In this document: positions 14,970 through 22,032 of the stretch, one piece after another | Layout of the letters: every line of letters begins with the position of its first letter | Position numbering within the stretch: the first letter of the stretch is position 1 | Source of the DNA: CAYILR01 sp964364175 | Lineage (GTDB): Bacteria; Bdellovibrionota; UBA1018 | Assembly (NCBI GenBank): GCA_964364175.1 | Contig: CAYILR010000048.1 | Coordinates: 1 to 26,607, forward strand | DNA: 26,607 bases | Reading direction: 5' to 3' | Program-made: the position numbers and the translations under genes | The notes under the pieces: generated by a model | Database searches by the model: none | Told to the model about the DNA's origin: nothing | Seen by the model: the letters and a program-made list of their open reading frames with translations, nothing else

Positions 14970-15207
14970 CCGGCGAAGGTAATGCAAAAATCATGTCACT
15001 GTCTTGTTCACGCAGATTCTGCATCCAATCCTCGAACTCATTCATGAATGATTCGGGTATAATCAGCTCTAAATCGCGGTACTGCGCACCTACAGGCTGC
15101 TCCAAAGTCGAATAAGTCGCCATTCCCTCGGCGGCCTCCAGTAGAGCATAAACGAACGCTGAGTCCTGTTTCCGGACTCGGATTCTGCGGAAAAAAACAG
15201 CTGTCAT
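14833..15207 (-). CDS. DUF4911-like small protein
   Basis: The product is 124 residues. The first 75 (RRIRVRKQDSAFVYALLEAAEG, then LEQPVGAQYRDLELIIPE and FEDWMQNLREQ) fit the short DUF4911 domain of deltaproteobacterial proteins, whose role is unknown. The last 40 residues are low-complexity and overlap the 5' end of the TadB-like gene. There is no strong ribosome-binding site. It is divergent from the TPR lipoprotein gene at 15245, whose start is only 37 bp away. The tail may be real, or a frameshift may separate a shorter protein from TadB. Confidence 0.55.
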   Translation of the reverse strand: MTAVFFRRIRVRKQDSAFVYALLEAAEGMATYSTLEQPVGAQYRDLELIIPESFMNEFEDWMQNLREQDSDMIFALPSPDVESNRVDSGRNSSAVLLEKASLALGPEGKTFAGGESGRHDVDED

Positions 15208-15244
15208 CTTGCGGTTTTACCTAACATACCGTTATCCTTATTAC

Positions 15245-16315
15245 ATGAGGATTCTATACTTTGCAGTCTTGGCCGTAGCTTTTGCAGGGACTTCCTGCGC
15301 CCTCCTCGAGAGAAAATCCGATTCCAAAGAAAATGCCCAAGTGGCTGACGAGAAACCCGCCAAAGCAGAGGCCCAAAAAGCTTCGACTCAAGGCCCGGTT
15401 CCCACAGCTCCTTCCGATCCTCCTCCTGCAGAAGCTCGTGCTTCAAAGAAAACTGCGGATGCAGAATCTGCCGCACATAAATCTTCACCCGCAGAGGCGG
15501 ATTCACCGCCCGAATCCGAACCCGAAATCGCCCGCATCACTCCGCGCCCCGGCCCCGCACGTCTGCACGATTTGCCTCCGCAAAACGATGGACAGCGAAT
15601 TCAAATGTTGGAAGAGCGCACGCGCGACATTCACGAACAACTCGAGGCTATGAAAAATGCTCTGGATCGTTTGATTCAGCAGCAAGGAAGCCCCAGAAAA
15701 GTCTCCGCCCCTGCACTGACACCCGCAGCTCCACATCCGGCAGCTGATTCGGATATCGGAGTCCCTGCCGAACCCAAGCCCGTGCGCAAGGGAGATCCCG
15801 AAGCAGGATTCGTGAGAGACCAAGCGATTCAAAATTATCGTGCAGCACTGTATTTATATAAAGCTGAGAAATTCCCAGAATCCATTTTGGCTTTTGCCTC
15901 GTTCGTGGATCGCTACCCCGACCATCCTTTGGCCGGGAACGCACAATTCCAGATCGGTGAATCGTATTACAAGCAACGCGAGTACCGCCTGGCAGCGCAA
16001 GAGTTTGATAAGGTCCTGACCTCATATGATCGCAGCAGCTCAATTCCACAAACCTTAAAACGCTTGGCGGACTGCAAAGACCAACTCAAACAAAAAGAAG
16101 AGGCTGACCGATATCGAACCACCCTCAATACGCTCTTCCCCAACTCACCTTCGAACCCGCATGAACGAGGAGCTCTGATGCCTGTCGTTTCGCCCGCAAC
16201 TGCATCCCGAACCAAGGCAGGTCCACAACTCGATGCTCCGCCTGAAGCAAATGAAGTCGAGGTCAATTCTGACCCGGATGGGGTCAAATATGATCCTCAT
16301 TGGGGAACTCAATGA
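15245..16315 (+). CDS. CpoB/YbgF-like TPR lipoprotein
   Basis: The product is 356 residues. A signal peptide ends at Cys18 (AFAGTSC); the lipobox is atypical, but a following ALLERKSDSKE linker supports a lipoprotein. A long Pro/Ala/Glu-rich linker (about 25-110) leads to a short coiled coil (RIQMLEERTRDIHEQLEAMK), then a C-terminal TPR domain (YRAALYLYKAEKFPESILAF, NAQFQIGESYYKQREYRLAA). This is the order seen in CpoB/YbgF, which coordinates outer-membrane constriction and peptidoglycan synthesis with Tol-Pal; no tol genes are nearby. I used ATG 15245 rather than an upstream TTG at 15209, because it gives a proper signal peptide. It overlaps the next gene by ATGA. Confidence 0.8.
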   Translation: MRILYFAVLAVAFAGTSCALLERKSDSKENAQVADEKPAKAEAQKASTQGPVPTAPSDPPPAEARASKKTADAESAAHKSSPAEADSPPESEPEIARITPRPGPARLHDLPPQNDGQRIQMLEERTRDIHEQLEAMKNALDRLIQQQGSPRKVSAPALTPAAPHPAADSDIGVPAEPKPVRKGDPEAGFVRDQAIQNYRAALYLYKAEKFPESILAFASFVDRYPDHPLAGNAQFQIGESYYKQREYRLAAQEFDKVLTSYDRSSSIPQTLKRLADCKDQLKQKEEADRYRTTLNTLFPNSPSNPHERGALMPVVSPATASRTKAGPQLDAPPEANEVEVNSDPDGVKYDPHWGTQ

Positions 16316-17754
16316 TCGGTTGGGCCAGTATTGCCCTGATTGCGATTTCCAGTTTTGCAGCAGAAAAAGCCCCGCCGGTCAAAAAACCGCAGGTGAAGAT
16401 TGCCTCGAAAAAATCTGTTGCACCCACACCCCTCAAAGAAAAGCTCAAGCTCACCCAGAGCGCCCCAAGCGACGCTCCAGCCGAAAAGCCCCCTCGCTCC
16501 CAAGAGTGGAAAAGGCTCCCCCGTCAGCCGTGGGAACAAACTGCACCCGCTCTCCCACCTGAGATTGATCGACTCGGATTTGACCGACGGAGCATCATCC
16601 GTTTCAAAAAACCCACTGGGTTTGATTTGCCCGTTTTTGTCTCGAGCGAACGAATGCCGCTCATCGGACAAATCACCGGCGCCAAATCCGAGGGTGTTTA
16701 TATTTCCATGGGTGACCTGGTTTATTTAAGATCCGACGACAACCTCCAGGTCGGCGAAACCTACGCCATCACCCAGGAGCCCTACAGCTTGCGCGCACGC
16801 AAATCGAATCGCCTGGGCTACTCCTACATGATTTTGGGCAAAGTCAAAGTCACTGGCGTCAAAGATGGATTCTTCATAGGCATCATCCAGATGGCCCGCG
16901 AGTTCGTTTCACGAGGCGCATCACTGGTCGCATACCCTCCCCGAATTCGAAACCTGAGTCCGATTCCCGGACCCGAGGGAGTGGAAGGCGTCATTGTCCT
17001 CGACCGCAACTTCTCGACTTACACAGCCGCTCAGCACAAGCTGGTTGCGGTTGACCGAGGAACTCAGGACGGAGTTCAACCCGGAATGGTTTTTCGCGCG
17101 TACGAATACGTCGACCCATCCAACAACAAGCGCATCACCAATGCAGATATCATCCCCGTCACCGATATCTTGGTCATCCAAGTGACCAAAACCCACTGCA
17201 TGGGTTTGATCATTCAAGGGCACGGGCCTGTTTATGAAAACAATAAAGTTATTTTGTTAACTGACGTGAGTGATCTCAAAAAAATGGGCAAGATCGCCCA
17301 CGAAAAACTCGGTGGCAGTAGCTCAACCGATCAAAAACCCAAGAGCGAACTCGACGAGCTCGATCAACTCGATGCGGGCGGTGATATCGGTCGCGATGAG
17401 GAAAAAGAATTAAAGCAGCTCGAACGTTGGAAAACCAATCCCAATGGTGAATCAGGCGGCCCCGATGATGAGGAAATTGATCAACCCGTTCCTGGTCCCG
17501 TTCAAGGACCGATGGAAGGCGAAGAAAATTCGGGTCTACCCTCTCAAAAGCCACCTAGCGAAGATGCACCTGCGGCTGGCATGAGTCCGTCGCAGTCTGA
17601 GATCGACGACACTTCACCCATTACTCCTGAAATCGCTGCACCGGCTGAAGAAAATATAGGGCCAGCTCCGGAAGAACCCGCAACTCCGACCTCTCGTCCG
17701 AAAAAAGAAAGCGCGCCAGTTGAAGAGCCTGAGTTTCCGGCTAGAACCAGATAG
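16312..17754 (+). CDS. Secreted protein with FlgT-like C-terminal-type domain and acidic tail
   Basis: The product is 480 residues with a short signal peptide (IGWASIALIAISSFA). A basic Lys/Pro-rich linker is followed by a folded region of about 240 residues. That region resembles the SAF/FlgT-type beta module found with LysM domains in deltaproteobacterial envelope proteins (GQITGAKSEGVYISMGDLVYL, VGETYAITQEP, LVAVDRGTQDGVQPGMVFRAYEY). The last 150 residues are disordered and rich in Glu, Pro, Ser and Asp. No LysM motif is apparent in the frame. Its ATG lies within the ATGA overlap with the TPR lipoprotein, so the two are co-expressed and probably act in the same envelope process. Confidence 0.7.
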   Translation: MIGWASIALIAISSFAAEKAPPVKKPQVKIASKKSVAPTPLKEKLKLTQSAPSDAPAEKPPRSQEWKRLPRQPWEQTAPALPPEIDRLGFDRRSIIRFKKPTGFDLPVFVSSERMPLIGQITGAKSEGVYISMGDLVYLRSDDNLQVGETYAITQEPYSLRARKSNRLGYSYMILGKVKVTGVKDGFFIGIIQMAREFVSRGASLVAYPPRIRNLSPIPGPEGVEGVIVLDRNFSTYTAAQHKLVAVDRGTQDGVQPGMVFRAYEYVDPSNNKRITNADIIPVTDILVIQVTKTHCMGLIIQGHGPVYENNKVILLTDVSDLKKMGKIAHEKLGGSSSTDQKPKSELDELDQLDAGGDIGRDEEKELKQLERWKTNPNGESGGPDDEEIDQPVPGPVQGPMEGEENSGLPSQKPPSEDAPAAGMSPSQSEIDDTSPITPEIAAPAEENIGPAPEEPATPTSRPKKESAPVEEPEFPARTR

Positions 17755-17763
17755 TTTAAGCCG

Positions 17764-17925
17764 TTACTTAAGCTTGTTTTGATCGTCAGAAATGCCTTCG
17801 AGTCCTTTTTTGAAGGCGCGCATTCCTTTACCCAACGCTCCACCGAGCTCCGGCAAACGCCGTGAACCGAAGAGAAGCACTACTACCAACACGATCATCA
17901 GATGACCTAGGCTTAATCCAAACAT
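17764..17925 (-). CDS. tatA: Sec-independent translocase protein TatA/TatE
   Basis: Reading the minus strand from ATG at 17925 gives 53 residues. The sequence has one membrane helix (LGHLMIVLVVVLLFGSRRLP), the conserved FG at the hinge, and an amphipathic helix with LPELGGALGKGMRAFKKG, then a short charged tail. This is the complete layout of TatA, which forms the twin-arginine translocation pore with TatC. No tatB or tatC is in the window. It is shorter than many TatA proteins, but nothing essential appears to be missing. No clear ribosome-binding site is visible. Confidence 0.93.
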   Translation of the reverse strand: MFGLSLGHLMIVLVVVLLFGSRRLPELGGALGKGMRAFKKGLEGISDDQNKLK

Positions 17926-17964
17926 GGTTCATAGATGTCATGGGGACGCAGGTTTGTAAAGATG

Positions 17965-18099
17965 ACGAATCTGAAGGGGATTTTTAATTGGAGCTTCGGG
18001 GGCACGGCCTCCGTGCCTCGCATTCGCCCTCCTACGGAGGGACGCATCCGCTCGAATGGAACCCCCAGCTCCAATTAAAAATCCCTCATTCAGATTCGT
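17965..18099. repeat. Large nested palindrome 3, tatA-dprA gap
   Basis: The outer arms 17965-17995 and 18067-18099 share GGGATTTTTAATTGGAGCT in inverted form. Inside are GGCACGG/CCGTGCC, CATTCG/CGAATG and CCCTCC/GGAGGG hairpins, so the folded form would be a stem with several heads. It sits in the gap between divergent tatA and dprA, where a transcription terminator would not be expected. Confidence 0.85.
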
Positions 18100-18144
18100 T
18101 AACTCACACACGCTGGCTTGAAACGAACAAGCAAAAACTGTCGT

Positions 18145-18362
18145 GGGTTTTTACGGTGGCGTACCGAAGCAAGTTCGGTATTCGGGGATTCTTCGCGCCA
18201 TGGATGGCGCCAGCCCGAAGGGCGCGAACACTTCGAGGGCACGAGCCCGAGAAGCCGTCAGCGCATCAGCGCTGCTCCGGAGCGTGAAGCGTAGGAGAGG
18301 AACAGGATGCGTGTTCCCCGATACCGAAGCTTGCGTAGGTTACAGCCATCCGTAAAAATCCC
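18145..18362. repeat. Large nested palindrome 4, upstream of dprA
   Basis: The arms 18145-18188 and 18315-18362 pair over more than 40 nt with small bulges. The left arm itself holds a perfect hairpin TACCGAA/TTCGGTA (18162-18180). The interior carries the 50-nt module 18181-18230 and the 44-nt block 18232-18275, which recur in palindromes 6 and 2. The right arm ends 13 nt before the sigma-54-like motif of dprA. Confidence 0.85.
18181..18230 (+). repeat. 50-nt shared module, copy 1
   Basis: These 50 nt are identical to 21856-21905 in the same orientation. They contain an 8-bp inverted repeat TTCGCGCC/GGCGCGAA (18191-18227) and an inner GGCGCC. They lie between the arms of palindrome 4. Confidence 0.9.
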
Positions 18363-18375
18363 GCCTGTCTGGACA

Positions 18376-18391
18376 TGGCACACTTCCTGCT
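18376..18391 (+). promoter_or_regulatory. Candidate sigma-54 promoter for dprA
   Basis: TGGCACACTTCCTGCT matches the -24/-12 consensus (TGGCACR-N4-TTGCW) with one mismatch, and GG and GC are 10 nt apart. The predicted start point (about 18402) lies 4 nt before the dprA ATG. Confidence 0.5.
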
Positions 18392-18405
18392 TAGCTGTTT
18401 GGGCT

Positions 18406-19347
18406 ATGCACGCTATTATCGAACTTTTCCAAGCTGATTTTCCCCACCTCTGGAACATCCCCGATCCACCCGCGCGGCTCTTTGCCCAGGGTCAGCCGAA
18501 GGCGCTGGATCTGCTCATGCAACTTCCGGAACGCGGGCTGGCCATTGTTGGAACTCGTCATCCTCAGCTCCGAACCGAAAAGCTGGTAAAGTCGACCGTC
18601 CTGGAGCTGCGTGAAAAAAACCTCATCATCCTTTCCGGGTTTGCCATTGGCATTGACCGCGTTGCGCACGAATCTGCTCTGCAAGCGAAACTTCCCACCA
18701 TTGGCATTCTTGGAACTCCACTCACGAGCTCCTATCCCGTGGAAAACCAGCAGCTCCGGCAGGAAATTTTAAAGTCCGGCGGTTTATTGATCACAGAATT
18801 CGAAGCGAGTACGACCACCCACTCCTGGCACTTCCCACGCAGGAACCGTCTCATTGCTGGCTGGAGCCAGGCCACTTGGGTTGCCGAGGCCGGACAACGC
18901 TCAGGCGCGCTCAGCACCCTGCAATGGTGCCTGAAAACCGCCGGGCGCCGGTGTTACGTCACGCCCTGTTTTCCGAGTGAAATCCAATATGCAGGCAATC
19001 AGAAATGGCTTTCTGCCGAACCTCGGGTCGAGACTTTCTGGGGAACCCACAGCCTGGGCTCCACCTGGCTGGAACTTGCAGCCATGAGGCCTCCTCAACT
19101 GGAATTTTTCGAAAAAACACGGGCAACCGAAGCAACTCCCCCGATTATCCCCCCTGATGCTCTAAATATTGCACAAGCCATTCAACGCCTGGGAGGACGC
19201 CAAGAGGCCCTGCCCGTCTCGATGGTGTTGGAGCACTTTCTGGATCAACCTGACTGGAACGCACAAAGGTTCTTTCAAGCAGCTCAGGTCGCGATCCAAG
19301 CTGCCATAATTATTGAAAAAAACGGAGGTTGGATAGCGCCTATTTAA
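18406..19347 (+). CDS. dprA: DNA-processing protein DprA (Smf)
   Basis: DprA loads RecA onto incoming single-stranded DNA during natural transformation. The product from ATG 18406 is 313 residues. The Rossmann-fold core shows GLAIVGTRHP, LSGFAIGIDRVAHESAL, IGILGTPLTSSYPVEN, and the signature FEASTTTHSWHFPRRNRLIAG with SGALSTL following. The N-terminal SAM domain of longer homologues is absent, and the C-terminal winged-helix-like region is divergent. The frame is open back to 18307, but that part is palindrome. There is no Shine-Dalgarno. A sigma-54-like motif ends 15 nt upstream. The gene is divergent from tatA. Confidence 0.93.
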   Translation: MHAIIELFQADFPHLWNIPDPPARLFAQGQPKALDLLMQLPERGLAIVGTRHPQLRTEKLVKSTVLELREKNLIILSGFAIGIDRVAHESALQAKLPTIGILGTPLTSSYPVENQQLRQEILKSGGLLITEFEASTTTHSWHFPRRNRLIAGWSQATWVAEAGQRSGALSTLQWCLKTAGRRCYVTPCFPSEIQYAGNQKWLSAEPRVETFWGTHSLGSTWLELAAMRPPQLEFFEKTRATEATPPIIPPDALNIAQAIQRLGGRQEALPVSMVLEHFLDQPDWNAQRFFQAAQVAIQAAIIIEKNGGWIAPI

Positions 19348-19422
19348 ACCTTACTGATTTTGTACTTTATAGTTTTAAAGTTTAAAAAAATAATATATAA
19401 ACTCTATCAAGTTGAGGTAACC

Positions 19423-20082
19423 ATGATTCTTTTGAACATTTTCCGTTTCATGCTTTTGCTGACTTTTTCTACGGCTGCCTTTGCCGTTTACAATGGGCCT
19501 TCAAACTCCACAGCAAATCCGTTCATGTCCGCAATTGCAAACCTGACCCTGGCGATGACGCAGGAATCCCTACAAGCCAAGACAAAAGCACGGCCCGAAT
19601 TAAATCTGAATCAACTCCTGCTTTCCAATAAATTCCAAGCCTTAGAGCTGCCTGACGCCATCAAGGCAAGCTTGAAAAAACCAGAAAAAATCACCCTTGT
19701 TTACAACCCAAATACACGCAAACTTCGCGTCGAATTCAAGAACATGAACAATCTGTGCCTGCAAAACGTGGACACGACCTACGGGCACACGCTCCGCCTG
19801 GATATGAAATTCACTAAAAACAATGCCTATTTAGAAATTCCGATGCAGGCTGAATTTCTCAAATTAAGATCCGTGGGAAGAATCTCGACAGACGGAGTTG
19901 AACTTCATTTCCAATCACCACTCGTGCCCATCAACTTGGATCCAGTGATTCAGCGCTATGCATTTTATACCGTCACCCCACGCTATGCGAGCGTGCTGCC
20001 CGACAACGCCCTGGCTCGATCGCTCAATTTTTTGGATCTTAGCTTCGCTCACAGCAAAACCACAGTAGTGAGCTGCCAATAA
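19423..20082 (+). CDS. Secreted hypothetical protein
   Basis: The product is 219 residues with a signal peptide (FMLLLTFSTAAFA, cleavage before VYNGPSNS). The mature part starts with a Ser/Asn-rich helix region, followed by alternating strands (KITLVYNPNTRKLRVEFKNM, HTLRLDMKFTKNNAYLEIP), which suggests a beta-rich periplasmic domain. The start ATG 19423 is supported by GAGG 5 nt upstream; the open frame begins earlier, without support. It is downstream of dprA by 75 bp of AT-rich DNA that could contain its promoter. Family unknown. Confidence 0.7.
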   Translation: MILLNIFRFMLLLTFSTAAFAVYNGPSNSTANPFMSAIANLTLAMTQESLQAKTKARPELNLNQLLLSNKFQALELPDAIKASLKKPEKITLVYNPNTRKLRVEFKNMNNLCLQNVDTTYGHTLRLDMKFTKNNAYLEIPMQAEFLKLRSVGRISTDGVELHFQSPLVPINLDPVIQRYAFYTVTPRYASVLPDNALARSLNFLDLSFAHSKTTVVSCQ

Positions 20083-20100
20083 CGTCCTGCCTTTAAGATC

Positions 20101-21042
20101 TTATAGGATAAAGTCCATCACAGGCTTCCAAAGCAGCTTATAGGCCAGGTCACTGAGATGAACCGGGTCCAAGATGCTTGCATACGACCACAGAGGCTTC
20201 TGCCCATCTGGCGTAACCAGTGCTGAATACTGATCCAGAACATAAATTTGATCACCCAAGGAAGCGCCGTACCTAGCATTGTAGGCCACAATACTATCGT
20301 GCGTGTATTTAAACCCCACAGGCGGAACATTAATCAAGAAGACTTGTTTAACCCCGCTCTGGCGAAGGCGCTGAGCGAAGTTCCTCACGCTATCGACCAC
20401 CGATTCACCCAGATTATTGTACTGGTCAATCAGACAGCCGGAGAGAATATTATTGCCGCTGATGGAAATCACGACTTTTTCAGGACGGAAAATTTCGATA
20501 TTCCATCGAGCTCTGGCTTCGAGAAGCCCAATCGTATCGCCATAAATTCCGGCATTATAGGTGCGACCACTCCACTTCATTCGGTTCTTCTCGCTATAAC
20601 CCCGAAACATGGCCATCAACGAGTCACCGATCAGGATATTTTTGTTTTTTGAAGCACTGGAAAATTGCTCGATCATTAGCTGCATTGATTTTTTAAAATA
20701 GCTCTGAGCCATCGCCGGCAAGGCTCCCATATAGGGGGCAAAAACTTTATCCTCTCCCTGTAGAATCCTCATTTTATAGTATTTCGCAAAATCAAATGAG
20801 GCTTTGCCTCCAGACCATTTAATCCAATCCTTCTCAAACCGCTGAAATGCTGTCTGGAGGGCGGGAACCAGAACCTCGTCAGCACGACAGCGCGATCCTG
20901 TTCGCACGCTGGGTACATCAATTAAAGAGTCGTAATCGACGGCTTGCGCATAACTGAAACTGGAAGCTAGCGAAACTGACGCTGACAAAAGGGCCAATAG
21001 AGCAGATTTTCGAATTGAATGGGTTTTCATAGGTATATTCAT
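20101..21042 (-). CDS. Secreted SGNH/GDSL-type hydrolase
   Basis: The product is 313 residues with a signal peptide (SALLALLSASVSLASSFSYAQA). All four blocks of the SGNH hydrolase fold are visible: GDS with the nucleophile Ser141 (ILIGDSLMAM), the Gly block (YNAGIYGDTIG), GNN with Asn198 (ISISGNNIL), and D-x-x-H with Asp292 and His295 (LDPVHLSDLAY). It is therefore likely an active periplasmic or secreted esterase or deacylase, possibly on polysaccharide O-acyl groups or lipids. A second ATG at residue 5 may be the true start, and neither has a clear ribosome-binding site. It is divergent from the gene at 21142. Confidence 0.85.
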   Translation of the reverse strand: MNIPMKTHSIRKSALLALLSASVSLASSFSYAQAVDYDSLIDVPSVRTGSRCRADEVLVPALQTAFQRFEKDWIKWSGGKASFDFAKYYKMRILQGEDKVFAPYMGALPAMAQSYFKKSMQLMIEQFSSASKNKNILIGDSLMAMFRGYSEKNRMKWSGRTYNAGIYGDTIGLLEARARWNIEIFRPEKVVISISGNNILSGCLIDQYNNLGESVVDSVRNFAQRLRQSGVKQVFLINVPPVGFKYTHDSIVAYNARYGASLGDQIYVLDQYSALVTPDGQKPLWSYASILDPVHLSDLAYKLLWKPVMDFIL

Positions 21043-21054
21043 ATTGATCGGATT

Positions 21055-21084
21055 TTGACGGTTAAAACTGATCCTACTTATTAA
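21055..21084 (+). promoter_or_regulatory. Candidate promoter for the membrane-anchored protein gene
   Basis: TTGACG (21055-21060) is followed after 18 nt by TATTAA (21079-21084). It lies between divergent genes and would leave a leader of about 50 nt before the ATG at 21142. Confidence 0.4.
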
Positions 21085-21141
21085 TGTTAATTTTAAATTT
21101 TACCTCATGGTTTTTTGGCGGTCCTCCGATCTGAACACTGT

Positions 21142-21678
21142 ATGAGTCCACAGCATCCACCCGTGCGTCGTTTTGGAATAAATCCGGTAGAAATACTGAT
21201 ATTTTCTATAGTTGGACTTGTTTTCATTAATTCTGTGTATTCATTATTTAAAGAACGTGAACAAATTCACGGTATTGGGATGGCATTAGTCAGCAATCAA
21301 ACTCCTCAGCAAATTCAAATACAACAAGCTCAAATGCAGCAGGCACAGCTGCAGGGTGGAGGGAGATTTCCTGCTTCCATCAGTCAGTCCATGATCAGCG
21401 AAATCGAGGCATCTTGCTCCCTGACACCTATGGAACATCATACCACTGCAGAAACCGTGGTTTTCAAGGGGAAACTTTGCACCAAAACATCGGACCAGGT
21501 CACGATTCACAATAAGAGCACGAAATTCAAGCACATTGCGCAAATCAGCGACGATCATAATTCTTACGAGGCAAGCCAGCCCATTCCACTTCGCGGTGGC
21601 AAGAACGAGTTGATCCTGGAATTCCACATGAACAGTGGAAAAGTTGTTACTCGCGAAATCACTGTCCATCGGCAGTAA
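21142..21678 (+). CDS. Membrane-anchored protein with Gln-rich segment, hypothetical
   Basis: The product from ATG 21142 is 178 residues. One membrane helix near the N-terminus (VEILIFSIVGLVFINSVYSLF) is followed by a Gln-rich stretch (QQIQIQQAQMQQAQLQGGG) and a domain of about 100 residues with beta strands and two Cys (EASCSLTP, GKLCTKTS). Most of the protein is likely periplasmic. The frame is open from a TTG at 21115. A 12-codon ORF (ATG 21107) ends on the ATGA that contains this ATG, and could couple translation. No family is recognised. Confidence 0.6.
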   Translation: MSPQHPPVRRFGINPVEILIFSIVGLVFINSVYSLFKEREQIHGIGMALVSNQTPQQIQIQQAQMQQAQLQGGGRFPASISQSMISEIEASCSLTPMEHHTTAETVVFKGKLCTKTSDQVTIHNKSTKFKHIAQISDDHNSYEASQPIPLRGGKNELILEFHMNSGKVVTREITVHRQ

Positions 21679-21690
21679 ATCTACCAGCCA

Positions 21691-21813
21691 GAATCCCTCA
21701 GTCGATTCGAACTTTTTTATGTCGGGTACGCCGCCGTCTTGCTCATACTCTGACGCTGACGCGTGGGCGGGTACCCGCACACAAAAAAGTCCGAATGCCT
21801 GAGGGATTTATTC
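21691..21813. repeat. Large palindrome 5
   Basis: Arms 21691-21718 and 21783-21813 carry CCCTCAG...ACTTTTTT and its complement. A second stem, CGGGTAC/GTACCCG (21723-21729 with 21771-21777), lies inside. It starts 13 nt after the stop of the preceding gene. Confidence 0.8.
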
Positions 21814-21825
21814 TAGGGGTACTGA

Positions 21826-21957
21826 CGGTTGGGAGACAGCCGCAGCTAGTTCAATTTCGGGGATTCTTCGCGCCATGGATGGCGCCAGCCCGAAGGGCGC
21901 GAACAACCGCACGAAGCGGGCTCCCCGAAATTGAAGCTAGCGGAGGCTTCCCAACCG
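21826..21957. repeat. Large nested palindrome 6
   Basis: The arms 21826-21863 and 21922-21957 pair CGGTTGGGA, CGCAGCTAG, TTCAATTTCGGGGA with their near-complements. The interior is the 50-nt module shared with palindrome 4. With palindrome 5 it occupies most of the 354 bp before the histidine kinase gene. Confidence 0.85.
21856..21905 (+). repeat. 50-nt shared module, copy 2
   Basis: This copy is identical to 18181-18230. It sits between the arms of palindrome 6, at the same TCGGGGA/TCCCCGA junction as in palindrome 4. Confidence 0.9.
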
Positions 21958-21997
21958 ACTAGAATTGACTGGAAAATTCTGGCCTGCAGATACTCGA

Positions 21998-22026
21998 TTG
22001 CCCCGGCCCGATAGATCTACTATACC
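21998..22026 (+). promoter_or_regulatory. Candidate promoter for the kinase-regulator operon
   Basis: TTGCCC (21998-22003) is followed after 17 nt by TATACC (22021-22026). The start point would fall about at the GTG start codon 22033, so the message would be leaderless. Confidence 0.35.
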
Positions 22027-22032
22027 CACCGT

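Noticed and set aside
15204..15506. 100-codon minus-strand frame overlapping the DUF4911-like start
   Set aside because: It is antisense to the signal peptide and linker of the TPR lipoprotein and has no family features.
17965..18362. Integron attC sites
   Set aside because: The palindromes lack the paired RYYYAAC and GTTRRRY core sites, and there is no integrase gene in the window.
18307..18405. N-terminal extension of dprA
   Set aside because: This stretch is the right arm of palindrome 4 plus the sigma-54-like motif; the DprA-like sequence starts at the ATG 18406.
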